NCBI GenBank assembly: GCA_001642005.1
Contig: LWCA01000283.1
Span: 1-33,900, forward strand
Origin: Intoshia linei
Lineage: Eukaryota; Orthonectida; Rhopaluridae
DNA: 33,900 nt
Direction: 5' to 3'
Within the stretch, counting starts at the first letter, position 1; the number at the start of each line of letters is the position of its first letter. The translations under genes were made by a program, and so were the position numbers. Shown piece by piece: positions 1 to 10,553 of the stretch. The notes beneath the pieces were generated by a model. It saw only the letters and a list, made by a program, of their open reading frames with translations, searched no databases and was not told where the DNA came from.

Positions 1-246
1 CCAACTAATATACCTATTGTTGATTAGAATCTTACGATTCTTTGCCCAATAGGTTCAAAAAAATGTAAAATATTTTAAAAAAAACTGAATGTTACTTTTG
101 TTTGTGTACAAGATATGATAAAAAATGAATGTATATCAATACCGAGTTTGATGTGTAAGTTTTACACATATAACAACTTACAATTTAGACGAATTTAAAC
201 AATGTATAGTATACAAAGATAACCAGTTGAAATATAAAAAACTTAC

Positions 247-566
247 GTCTCCAATAATATTATATATATAACAATTAGAAAACATCAAGCACACATCGTA
301 AATACATTCATCTGCTGTTAAGTAATGTTTGGATTCCAGTCGTTTTTTAATGGTGGACAAGTCCATAGGATTCTTAATGACATCATAATAATCCTTAAAA
401 TACATTGTATATTTAAATAGGGTAGAATGGTATCTACCTGTAGATTTAAGCCTTTGACATCGACTGGTTTTAAGAATGGCCACGCATTTGTGTCCTTCAT
501 TAAAGTGCGAACAACCTTTTGCATATAATTTAACTGCACTTGTTCCACGGTTTTATTATACTTCAT
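247..566 (-). CDS. BET-family bromodomain protein (BRD2/3/4-like), first bromodomain, partial
   Basis: Two exons are visible: 438-566 (starting at the ATG at 566) and 247-393, separated by a 44-nt GT-AG intron (394-437). The joined reading has the first-bromodomain order of BET proteins: a helix Z region, then AWPFLKPVD (WPF shelf), [20 protein letters not shown], and MFSNCYIYN with the acetyl-lysine-binding Asn. BET proteins bind acetylated histone tails in the nucleus and recruit transcription elongation factors. Exon 2 ends at a good donor (gtaagt on the minus strand, 241-246) right after IIGD. The domain's last helix is therefore in another exon, which I do not see in 1-240, so the gene runs off the left edge. 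The bromodomain begins only about 13 residues after the ATG, a short N-terminus for a BET protein. Which BET paralogue this is cannot be said. Confidence 0.85.
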
Positions 567-2525
567 TTTTTATGTATGCTGAACGCTACACCAAATAAAT
601 GTTTAGATTAATAGTATTAATATGCAATAACGTTAAACCAAAAACTTATAAATCAAAGAAATTTAAATAGTAGAATATAATTAAGAGCAAAATTACAAAA
701 AATATTTCGCGTCGTTTGAAACGCAAAAGGTATAAAACAGTATTTACACGATGTTGTAGAAAAATAGCAAGTCAACTTAACAGACGATAATAAAAATATT
801 CAGATAAACGTTTTTGTTGCAACTATCACTATAAACACTAACATAACTACGCTAATATTCACTAATAGTGATTCACCATAGTTTAAAAAAGTTTAACAAT
901 AATCTAGCAACGTAGTAAATACAAATGTTGAAAGTAGATTTCATATTTTTCTTTATCAATATGAAATAAAATTGTTATTTACAAGTTTAAGTTAACATTG
1001 TATAGTATGCGCTAGAAACTTTAGATGCGGTCAATCAGAAATTTTACAATAGAAAAATGTCAACATCTAAGTTAGGCTAACCATATTTTTGTCGTACTAA
1101 AAGTAGTACTTTTATTGCTTAAAAACAAAATATGTTTTTGATTAATTTTTCATTAGAAAAATGAATATTTAAGTTAAATTTCAATTTATAAGTTTATTTG
1201 GTTTTGAAAAGTATGTCGAAAGTACGACTTAAAATAGTGCCAAAAGTCGTATTTCTAGTCGCACTATCTAAGTTGACGTATATCAGATATGACTACCTAT
1301 CATACCACTAAACTTTACTAAATGTTGAAAGTGAGAATAATAGGTATTTATATACACTCAGATACTCGTTTCGATATCGTATTATCTTATGTTGTCTAAT
1401 ATTCTATTTTTGAGAAATAAATGGTTTAACGTGATCACTATAAATATTATAATGCAATTATACTTCTTCAAATTTCTTCGTATATAGTTTTATTTTTATT
1501 TAAATAAATTGAGTTCCAATCTCTTCGTAATATTTTTTATGTGAAATATAAATATTATGGCGCAATTAAACATTTTAACTAATTATCGTTTTAATATTTT
1601 TTATGTTGTTATAGTAACTCTAAAAAGTTGACATTGAATTATCGTAATTGAACTATCACGCCAATTATATCATATTCTGGACAATGAACAATGTATTTTA
1701 TTTAATTTAATTAATATTATGATTGTTGTAGAAAATTTTATCATTAACTGAAAATCAAAGAAATTCGTTTAATTTTGCTGTAAGCGAAGGTTTACGTTCT
1801 ATAATTCAAGTAATAGTCAATATTTATTATTTTGTATGCATCAATTATATAAGATTCATACAATATTAATTAATTGAAATATAATTTGGATCATATTATC
1901 ATGTAAATTAAAGTTTCACAGACACTCAAACACATGTAGTTATAATTTTTATACAATTAATAAAATACATATTATAAATGTATATGAATATTATTTTAGT
2001 AGTCTCGTGTTCAATATTAGGGTTGTTCTATTTTAAACTTTTTTGCTGTTATATATATGATATATAAATTGCTTATAAAATACTAATTACATATTGTATG
2101 CTATTAGACTACTTTCAATATACAGGGTGATTGGTAAGTAACGCCCGATTTTGATTTTAAAAACTTTGGGGTTTGAACACTTAAAGTGATTCTTATTAAA
2201 TTTAAATGCAATTGTATTTTGGATTTTCTTCAGAAAACCACAATAAAATTTATGTAAAAACGACTGGCTGTTCATAGCGTGAAAGTATGGGGACTAGGGT
2301 GTTAACTTTTTTCACGAATTTTGGAATGAAATAAAATCCATGGCCGTACGACATGACAAATAGGTTATAAACATTAACTATAATGTTTGTTCACCATAAA
2401 TTTACAAAAACATCAGCTAAGTTTCACATTAAAAAATACCGTAATATTTTTGAACTAATGTTTATTTACTTATAATTTTTTTTATACTATATGTGCATAA
2501 TTCGTCATTAATGTATTTTACTGAA
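567..2525. other. Non-coding AT-rich stretch upstream of the BET gene
   Basis: I see no exon-like reading in either strand. It must hold the promoter of the minus-strand BET gene near 567-700, but no clear TATA or initiator element stands out. At about 2124 a segment beginning cagggtgattggtaagtaac looks like a transposon end, and the open frame at 2087-2275 overlaps it without resembling a protein. The rest looks like unconstrained low-complexity sequence. Confidence 0.5.
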
Positions 2526-3290
2526 TTAGTAATTGCCACTTGGAGACGAGGAATAGATATATAGGCATGTTTCTTTAAGAAGCAAGTGCAACAATTGCAG
2601 CTCTTTGGCCAAATTACAAGGTTGTACACCTTTAATGGCTTCAAATAATAGATTTTGATGAGATCTGATATTTTCATATACTGTTGCATTCAACCAACAG
2701 TATATGAACGTATCGGCGATAAAGTTGCAACACTCTTCTAAGCCCTGTTGACGAATTCCTAAGTAAATATTATATTATGTACTTTAATAAAAATCATCAA
2801 ATAGTAATAATAATCTAAAATCCAAGCTTGTATTGATTTTATTGCTCTAGAATTCCATCGATCTTGACTAAGAGACTTTGGCTTATTCAATTTGACATTA
2901 AACCATTCCCTTTTTTTTAACATTTTATATGCCAATGACAGATGCTTCAACTCAGTCGCACGGGTCCAATAAAATGTTTTCGGAACATTTTTTAATTCAT
3001 AAGCATTTGATTTATAAGATGAGATTAAATTTTCATAATTACACTGTAAATTGTCTATGAATATATTGAAATTATTCGCAAAATTAAAAAAAATTACCGA
3101 TGAATTTATATCCGATATTAGGAGATTTGTTTATTCCACCTAATTTTGTATCCATATACAATCTAAGTAATCTATTAAGGATGTGTCGCTGACATCCAAA
3201 ATATTGCACATTGCCTAATGTACTATTTCTTAATTTAGATATAATTTCATTATTCCCAGTATTAACCGAACAGGTATTGGATATTATTAT
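2526..3290 (-). pseudogene. Degenerate hAT/RNase H-like transposase fragment
   Basis: Reading the minus strand from about 3290, a transposase-like protein can be followed through several frames. It has an NTCSVNTG block, then YFGCQRHILNRLLRLYMD, then (after a frame change in the run of Ts near 3090) TFYWTRATELKHLS and SQDRWNSRAIKSIQAW, and (after a further break near 2760-2790) GLEECCNFIADTF down to a stop at 2526. The order 'DTT..NTG, then GC.HH/RHI, then DRW/TRW' is typical of a hAT-related transposon family common in invertebrates, as I remember it. The frame breaks and the absence of a start codon make it a dead copy. It ends about 30 bp from a second, unrelated transposase fragment on the other strand. 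Family assignment is by motif order only. Confidence 0.45.
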
Positions 3291-3322
3291 TTTTACATAA
3301 AATTAATGAAATATACAGTAAA

Positions 3323-3889
3323 ATGAAAGGAGGTCAAGAAGTTTCAAACGCTTTTAAATCATTGAACTTAAAAGATGCTGTTGTTTTTATTGATCTTGCT
3401 TGGTCGTCAGTTTCAGAATTAACGATACAAAACTGCTTCAAAGCATGTGGCTGGGAAGATTCTATCTCAACATCTACAAAAAATGATTCTTTGATAAAAC
3501 TTGATAATTTAGAGACAGAATACAAAAAATTTTTGAAAGAAGCAGATATTCCAGACAGTATAGTTTTTAAAAAATTTTGTGACACATATTTTGATGAAAA
3601 TGAGACTTTAATTTTAAACAACGTGATGTCAATTGAAGAAAGTGGTGAGAATGAAAAAGCAAATTTATTTCCAGATTTTTCCAAAGAAAAAAGTGATTGC
3701 GATTAAGAAACATCTGAAATTACTTATTCTGATTGCTTAAAAATGGTTGAAAAAATTAATAAATATATTTCACAAGATAATAATTTTTCTATTGATCGAA
3801 AAAAACGGCTTATCCTTTTAAGAAAGTCTCTAATCTCTTTAAATAAAGAGAAAAACGGAATTAAAGCTTATTTAATTAAAAGATTATAA
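3323..3889 (+). pseudogene. C-terminal remnant of a pogo/Tigger-type (DDE_1) transposase
   Basis: An open frame of 127 codons (3323-3706) continues, past one in-frame TAA, as another 60 or so coding-like codons to 3889. It reads FKSLNLKDAVVFIDLAWSSV followed by TIQNCFKACGWEDS, which matches the 'helical segment after the DDE core' of jerky/Tigger/pogo proteins (typically D-x-I-x-x-I-x-x-A-W-x-x-V ... T-I-x-N-C-F/W). The tail holds charged, helix-prone sequence, also usual for this family. The N-terminal DNA-binding and DDE catalytic parts are absent, so it cannot act as a transposase. A likely 3' terminal inverted repeat lies 50-70 bp downstream and supports the reading. The ATG at 3323 is probably internal and not a true start. 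Confidence 0.65.
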
Positions 3890-3935
3890 TTAAAAATTTT
3901 TCTCAAATTTTCGTTTTTTTTAGAAACACTAGAAA

Positions 3936-3958
3936 CGTAATTATTAGAGGGTTGACTG
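3936..3958 (+). repeat. Probable 3' terminal inverted repeat of the pogo/Tigger element
   Basis: The stretch ends ...agagggttgactg and is followed by TA at 3959-3960. Read outward-in it is CAGTCAACCCTCT, the kind of start that Tigger/pogo elements have (CAGT..., TA target duplication). It sits where the 3' end of the transposase remnant would predict. I did not find the matching 5' repeat, so the element is 5'-truncated. Confidence 0.5.
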
Positions 3959-4313
3959 TATATTATAGTTATTTATTTATGACATTTCCACCCACATTTC
4001 TTGTAATGTCGGAAAGATTGTTGTATAAAATCCTTTATATTATGTTATAGGCCAAATTTCATTTCTAAATATGGGGCAAAAATGACAATGCGTGAGTAGT
4101 GAAGGGTTAATAGAAAATATATTTTTATTTTTTGTAATTATAGTAAGATGTATCAGAATAATGTTTCTATTTTTAATTGTAGGGCTGTTAATTATTTTAA
4201 ATTTTTTGTTTTACAATTAATAAAATAGTTTCGAAATAAAAAAAGATGAATGCTAAGTGCTTTTTTGACTGGAAGGCGTCACTTTGTCAAATTTTTGTGT
4301 GTGTTAACTGTAT

Positions 4314-4375
4314 ATCCTAACTTATATAATATTCTATGCGATTTTTGTTTGTGTGTCTGTGTGTTACGCTTTATT
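4314..4375 (+). repeat. Dispersed 62-bp repeat, copy 1
   Basis: Begins atcctaacttatataatatt and runs through a gtttgtgtgtctgtgtg tract to ttatt. It aligns without gaps to 23931-23992 with 55 of 62 bases identical. Similar 'cctaact(t)atataata... gtttgtgtgtctgtgtg' starts are familiar from ends of non-autonomous DNA transposons in invertebrates; the exact family is not resolved. Sequence flanking the two copies is not similar beyond the block. Confidence 0.6.
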
Positions 4376-4578
4376 TAAATAACTAATAAATAAATAATAA
4401 CAATGAAATTACTAAACAAATGAATAACTAAAAAGTAATTGTCATTAATTTACATCACATTGTTCCAAATTGTAACATACTACCTGAAATACATAGTTAT
4501 TGCACAGATAGAAATAAACCAATGAAAATTTTTATAAATGTTAATTTGGTAAAACTAACATAAGGTGATTGAATGCAG

Positions 4579-4629
4579 TACTATTACGATTACATTGAGA
4601 CATCTCATTGGGTCCTCGATAAAATTAAA
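4579..4629 (+). CDS. POLR1B: Possible upstream exon of POLR1B (tentative)
   Basis: After an acceptor-like tgcag, 17 codons read YYYDYIETSHWVLDKIK and stop at a donor (gtaaga). The piece IETSHWVLDK is a loose match to the segment of RNA polymerase I subunit 2 that precedes the first securely placed exon (5579), and both sides are phase 0. If correct, the intron to 5578 is 949 nt and carries the 54-bp minisatellite. An ATG at 4573 lies in frame two codons upstream and could even be the start. The match is too short to be sure. Confidence 0.3.
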
Positions 4630-4851
4630 GTAAGAAAGCCCTCATTTTTTAAAATACACTATTTATCTTTACTTTTAAAATTTAAAAGTGCTTATTACGT
4701 TAATTATTGCTACATAATACATACATAATTGGTATTTTTAAGTATTTATTAAATTGGTATTGAATATATGTCATCACATTGAAAATGACAAAATAGATTT
4801 TTATAATTTTATTTTTTTCTGGAATTTATGCTATTTGTGACAATTTTTAGG

Positions 4852-5013
4852 ATTGGACTGTTTTTACTTTACTTTTAATATTATACACACATTTTGTCTA
4901 ATAAAATTGGACTGTTTTTACTTTATTTTTAATATTATACACACATTCTGTCTAATAAAATTAAAAAGTTTTAACTTTATTTTTAATATTATACACACAT
5001 TCTGTCTAATAAA
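4852..5013 (+). repeat. Minisatellite: three tandem copies of a 54-bp unit
   Basis: Copies lie at 4852-4905, 4906-4959 and 4960-5013 with no indels. The shared core is tttttaatattatacacaca followed by t(t/c)tgtctaataaa. Copies 1 and 2 both begin attggactgtttttacttta/c; copy 3 differs mainly in its first 14 bases. The array lies in the presumed first intron or 5' flank of POLR1B. Confidence 0.9.
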
Positions 5014-5578
5014 TTAAAAAAATGGTAAAATTCTTTACGCAAATGTAACAAACAAAAAATTAAGATGGAATAATTCGCTTTAAAGTAAAAAGTGATATGA
5101 TGGTTGCACCTGAAACAAGTTTGGGAACCAATTCTTTAAAGGATTGATAATAGTGAATGGTAGGATTTTTAAGTTAGATTTTCAACGTGAATTTATTTTT
5201 TTGGTATAATAAAAACTGCCCTCGGCAGAGCTAGGTGCTGTTTCTACGTAGTACATAACAGTCAACATAGTATAATATATAGTTGTATCAACTGAAATTT
5301 TTTTAAAATTATAGGATGTTTTTCATTTTAAAAAAAAATAATAATTGGTGTTTTTGACCTTGACGGACTCATTTACTGAAAATTAAATTTGCGTTAAACA
5401 TCACCCTCGAAAAACTGTAATAGAAATATGGAATTTTAAATTCTCGACTCCTATTTCTTAAATTAATAAATTTCTTAAATATTCTGGAACAGACAAATAA
5501 ATAAACAGACATACATTTTTAATGAAATTATTTTATATAAGGATTTATATTACTTATACAATACATATATTTTTTTAG

Positions 5579-8500
5579 AATTGGGATCCATACATTTGTG
5601 AAATAAATGAACGCGTATTAAAAATAAGAATAACAGTAATTTTTACTACAGTATAGTGTATTTTTTGTGTGAGTGCAGCACTCAATAATTAATCGCGTAT
5701 AGTAAAAATAATGACTTTATAATATTTCATATCTCACGATGTAATAAGTACTTTTAAAAGCACGACATTACAATATATGACAGGGTGTCTAACTTTTTAC
5801 ACACCCTGGGCACTATATACAATTTTTTTTCTTGTTTATAATATTTAATGAACGTTATTAATTACATAAATGTAATATTACATGTTTATAGCGGCTCATT
5901 TATCCCCGAGATTCCTAGATTGGACATGTCTGGTTTGTTGTATATATTTTTTCTAGGATGCTCATATAGGATTTCCTACTATACCAGAAAAAAATATATT
6001 TGCAAGTGAAAAGAAATTATACCCTTCTGAAGTAATTACAATTTATTTTATGTTCGTCATTAGAGAATTATATAAACTGCTTACATTGATAACATTAAAA
6101 TAAAATTGTTTATGTTTGCAATGTTTATAAGTGATTGATAATTTTACATAATATCTACAAAGTATTTTATGCAGTTTTAACATTTTAGAATAAGTCTATT
6201 TGAACCATCGTATTTTTATCACAAAAGTTTGATATATATTTTTTAGTGCAGATTGGCGGGAAGTAATTATTCTTCAAATATGACAATATCTTATGAAATT
6301 TTGATCGATGATGAAATTCTTTTACAGGAAAAACATCTTGTTGGTAAAATTCCTATAATGGTGCAGGTAATTTATTTTCGAATTATTGATCAATGAATAT
6401 AGTCTTGTAAATGTAATTTGAACGGCCTAAATAATGATCAATTGATTAGCTCGAATGAAGAACCGAACGAAGTAGGAGGTTATTTTATCATTAATGGAAA
6501 TGAAAAAGTTATCCGGCTTTTGATTATGCCTAGAAGAAATTACCCTATTTCTCATATTCGAACTTCGTGGCTGAAAAGAGGTTCTTTGTACTCTAAATAT
6601 GGTGTTTCAATGCGATGTGTCAAAGATGATGAAACATCAAGCGTATTTAAGCTCATATTGATAAATATATATGTGTAGAATATGATCCTGCACTATTTAA
6701 ACAATGGTACTGCACAACTATGCATATTTTTCGAAAAAAAAATGTTTTTTATTCCAGTTGTCCTTATAATAAAGGTAATTCAATGTTTCATTAAAATACT
6801 TTAAGGCGTTGTCGAATAAATCGGATAAAGAAATTTGTCAAACCCTCTTAAAAGGAATACAAGATTCAGAACTACGTTCTTATTATAGATGGTACTAGTT
6901 CAATACATTAATATTTACTTTAAGGTGCATAATTTATATGTTACGCCAAGTTCACGCACAGAAAATCCATAATCAACAGTCAGCATTGGAATACTTGGGA
7001 GTCCATTTCAAATTCAAGTTAAATCTACTTAAGAGAAATTTAAATCCTGAAGCTGGGGAATATTTAATTAGGTTTATTCAATTACCCGTAGGTCTATTAA
7101 AATTTTAGGAAATGCGTAGCTATACATTTAACAAATAATGAAGAAAAATTCAACCTTTTATGGTTTTAATTATACAATCTATTATTATTGTTTAGTTTTA
7201 TGGTTAGAAAATTATTTGTGTTTATTAATGGTAAATGTGCCAATGAAAATCCAGATAATATCATGTTTCAAGAAGTATTGACTCCAGGGCGACTTTACAT
7301 GATGTTTTTAAGAGAAAAGTTAGTCAATTGGTGTCAATCCATCCATTTTTATTTGAATAAAAAGGAAAAAAAAGAAACTAGTTTTATGTTTAATCAAGGT
7401 TATTATTGTGTTTATATATTATTTGTAACTTATTCAGCCAATTTAAGGGAATCTGTTCGGCGTTCGCTTAATTTAACTAAATCATTTGAATATTTGTTGG
7501 CTACTGGGAATTTACAAGCTAAATCAAATTTGGCTCTGATGCAGGTAAATTCAGTTGTAATTTATAAAATATTTTTTAGAGTTCTGGTCTTACTGTTGTT
7601 GCGGATAAATTGAATTATTATAGATACATTTCACATTTCAGATCAATTCATAGAGGTTCTTATTTTACTGGAGGACGAACCGTCGGAGTGAGAAAATTAT
7701 TGGCTGAATGTTGGGGTTTCATTTGTCCTGTGCACACTCCTGACGGAGCCCCATGTGGTTTATTGAACCATCTTTCTTTGAATTGTTCCATTACACCTAA
7801 AACTCAATCTACAGAATTATTGACGTCGAGAATGTTTAAATGGGGAATGATTGCAGTAAACGAGTCATTTGATAGCTATTCACAATTTTACTATCCTGTT
7901 ATGATAAATGGAAGATTAGTTGGTTGGTTTGCTGAAAAATTAGGGGTTAAAATTGAAAAACATCTACGTGAATTGAAATGTTACAATTCGGATATTATTT
8001 CATCTGATGCTGAAATTTGTCTTGTAGAACCTAGTGACTTGGCAACACAATATCCTGGATTTTTTATTTTTACAGAAACCTCTCGCTTTATAAGAACTGT
8101 TAAAAATGTTAAATACGATTGTTTTGAATATATTGGTTCATTTGAACAAGTTTATCTGAAAGTAGCCATGAAGGAAACAGACAATTTCTCCCATGTTGAA
8201 TTGTCTAAAACTTCTTTTCTTAGTTTTAATGCAAGTTTAATACCATTTAGCGATTACAACCAGAGTCCCAGAAATATATATCAATGCCAGATGGGAAAAC
8301 AGACAATGGGACAATTTGCTTTATCAATTCCTTACCGTTCTGATTTTAAGTCATATCGGTTAATTTCTCCTCAGTCTCCTATGACAAAACCAATTATACA
8401 CGACGAATACGAGCTAAATAATTATCCTATGGGAACTAATGCAGTCATTGCAGTTATATCCTATACTGGCTATGACATGGAGGATGCAATGATCATAAAC

Positions 8501-9610
8501 AAATCGTCTTGGGAAAGAGGGTTTGCCCATGCTTGTGTGTACAAAAACGAAAAAATTAATTTAAATACATTAAAAGGTCGAAATGCAAAATCTATTATTT
8601 TTTCAAGTAATACTAGTTCTAGAACTATAGATAAAGATGGACTTCCAATGGTTGGGTGCAAGTTGCATCGAGGAGACGGTTATTATTCTTATTTTGATAC
8701 AGGTACAAACGAATTTACTGTTGTAAATTATAAGAAGGACGAAATTGCCAATGTTGAACAAGTTACCATTGTTGGTGATGATGACTCTAATGGTCCGCTG
8801 TCTCATATATTGGTGAGACTGCGAATAGAGCGAAATCCTATTGTAGGAGATAAATTTTCAAGTAGACATGGCCAAAAAGGTATTTGCAGTAAATTTTGGC
8901 CGTTACAAGACATGCCATTCAGTGTCAACGGTATCACACCTGATATATTGTTTAACCCGCATGGATTTCCCAGTAGAATGACTATAGGAATGATGATAGA
9001 AACTATGGCATCTAAATCAGCTGCACTAAAGGGTGTTGTATCTTATGATGCCACATCATTTCAGTTTAGTGAAAAAAAAACGGCAATTGACTATTTTGCA
9101 AAAAAATTGGTTCACTCTGGGTATTGCTATTATGGAACAGAAGAAATGTACAGTGGTGTGACAGGTACTAAATTTGACGTAGATATTTTTACCGGTATAG
9201 TATATTACCAAAGACTGCGTCACATGATTTCTGATAAATTTCAAGTACGTGGAACAGGAACAGTAAACACATTAACAAGACAACCTGTTAAAGGTCGTAA
9301 AAGAGGAGGTGGAATAAGAATTGGAGAAATGGAAAGGGATGCCATATTATCTCATGGTATGTCTTACTTCTTACATGATCGATTGCTAAATTGTTCCGAT
9401 AAATCAATTTCTTATATATGCCTCAAATGTGGAAGTACTGTAGTTTCTGATAAAAAGTGTAAAATAACAGGAAATAGAAAACAAAAATGCAGAAGATGCA
9501 ACAGTTCTTCATCAATCGAATCAATATATTTGCCCTATGTATTCCGATATCTTATTGCAGAATTGGTAGCTGTAAATATTAAAATTTCAATCCAATTAAA
9601 ATCTATATAA
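5579..9610 (+). CDS. POLR1B: DNA-directed RNA polymerase I subunit RPA2 (second-largest subunit)
   Basis: Eleven exons: 5579-5635, 5957-6031, 6247-6366, 6403-6642, 6679-6774, 6806-6891, 6925-7071, 7109-7162, 7196-7398, 7438-7544, 7580-9610. They sum to 1071 codons plus stop, against about 1135 in the human protein; the first 40-60 residues are not securely placed. This is the second-largest, active-site subunit of nucleolar RNA polymerase I, which makes the large pre-rRNA. Recognised blocks include GGYFIINGNEKVIRLLIMPR (6472-6534), EVLTPGRLYMMFL, FICPVHTPDGAPCGLLNHL, SYTGYDMEDAMIINKSSWER, GDKFSSRHGQKGICS (about 8845-8890), NPHGFPSRMTIGMMIE and the C-terminal C-x2-C ... C-x2-C zinc site (about 9419-9515). 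RPA2-type residues (YGVSMRCV, FEYLLATGNLQAKS) set it apart from Pol II and Pol III. Eight of the ten introns are 31-39 nt. The gene is convergent with CFAP221. Confidence 0.96.
5781..5808. repeat. Inverted repeat, CAGGGTGT ... ACACCCTG
   Basis: Arms 5781-5788 and 5801-5808 are perfect 8-bp complements around a 12-base spacer. It lies in the 321-nt second POLR1B intron (5636-5956). CAGGGTG ends are common in DNA transposons, so this may be two abutting element ends or a solo foldback remnant. Confidence 0.7.
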
Positions 9611-10547
9611 ATGTACAATATTTTTATTAAACCAATGTATTATATTATATGTATCATATTCTTTTTGAATTTTTGCATCTTCTAAATAAATTTTAGATAA
9701 AATTGTATATTTTTGAGCGACTTAGATATACTAACGAGACTTGCTACTTGTGTATACCATCCGTTTTTGTTTCTGTTAATTTGACAAATCGAGCTAACTT
9801 GTATGTGAAGAGCCGAGTCTACTAAGCTTGAGGCCAGCAAAAATGAAAAATGGACAGACAATTTTTTTTGCAATCATGAGTTGTGTTGTAACCCCTATCT
9901 ACCTATCAAAGCCTCTTAATTTTATATTTAATACACAAAATAGTTATGTATTCAAGAATATATTTTTTTCATATTCAGTTCTGAAAAATAGGTCACATTA
10001 TACCAAAATTTTGTCGTAAAAATATTCAAAACCATGCGTAGCCTCTGATTATATATATAAGTGTTATTAATTGGAATTGAAGGGTAGGTAAAAATAATTT
10101 AGAAATGGTGGATAATGAAAATGCTTCAATTACCCTGAATTTCCAAACGGACAGTAACATACATTTAATATTGTTTGAGATGATTTATTTCAATTGATCA
10201 TGCAACAAAACATATCATCGACGTTAATAAATTTTGACCAGTTGTCATTCACCATCACATGTATTCCACTTTTACATAAATACATTGAATTTAAATCGTT
10301 CTTCATATGCATTTAAGATGTAAAACAATGTATGGACAGATAAGGATATAATAAATGATCAACATATACATTACCTCGATTTGAAATGTTTGCATTTTTT
10401 TGTTCAACTTAACAAAATCAATCCTAAAGTTTAGTCGTATAATACTTGTGTAGTAAATTTTATCTGTAAATTTCAACATACGTCGATGTCTAATTAAATC
10501 CTTATAAATAATTAAAAAACGATGCAAAGTCATAATATCAATATAAT
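9611..10547. other. Convergent intergenic region between POLR1B and CFAP221
   Basis: Holds the 3' untranslated regions of two converging genes. An AATAAA at 9685-9690 could end POLR1B. A stretch at about 9715-9880 has noticeably more G and C than its surroundings but no credible reading frame. The short open frames here (9682-9873, 9828-10019, 10303-10533) show no protein-like composition. Confidence 0.5.
9685..9690 (+). terminator. Candidate polyadenylation signal for POLR1B
   Basis: AATAAA about 75 nt past the POLR1B stop codon. The hexamer occurs often by chance in DNA this AT-rich, so its position is the only support. Confidence 0.35.
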
Positions 10548-10553
10548 TTTATT
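10548..10553 (-). terminator. Polyadenylation signal abutting the CFAP221 stop codon
   Basis: On the minus strand the stop codon TAA (10556-10554) is followed directly by AATAAA, so the reading is ACA TAA AATAAA. If used, the 3' untranslated region would be only some 15-30 nt. Confidence 0.45.

Noticed and set aside
26-43. Short hairpin agaatc-ttac-gattct at the left edge
   Set aside because: Six-base arms of this composition are expected by chance in a window this size, and no T-run or gene end makes it meaningful.
3334-3684. 116-codon open frame on the minus strand
   Set aside because: It is the antisense of the pogo/Tigger transposase tail, which has recognisable motifs on the plus strand; the minus reading has none.
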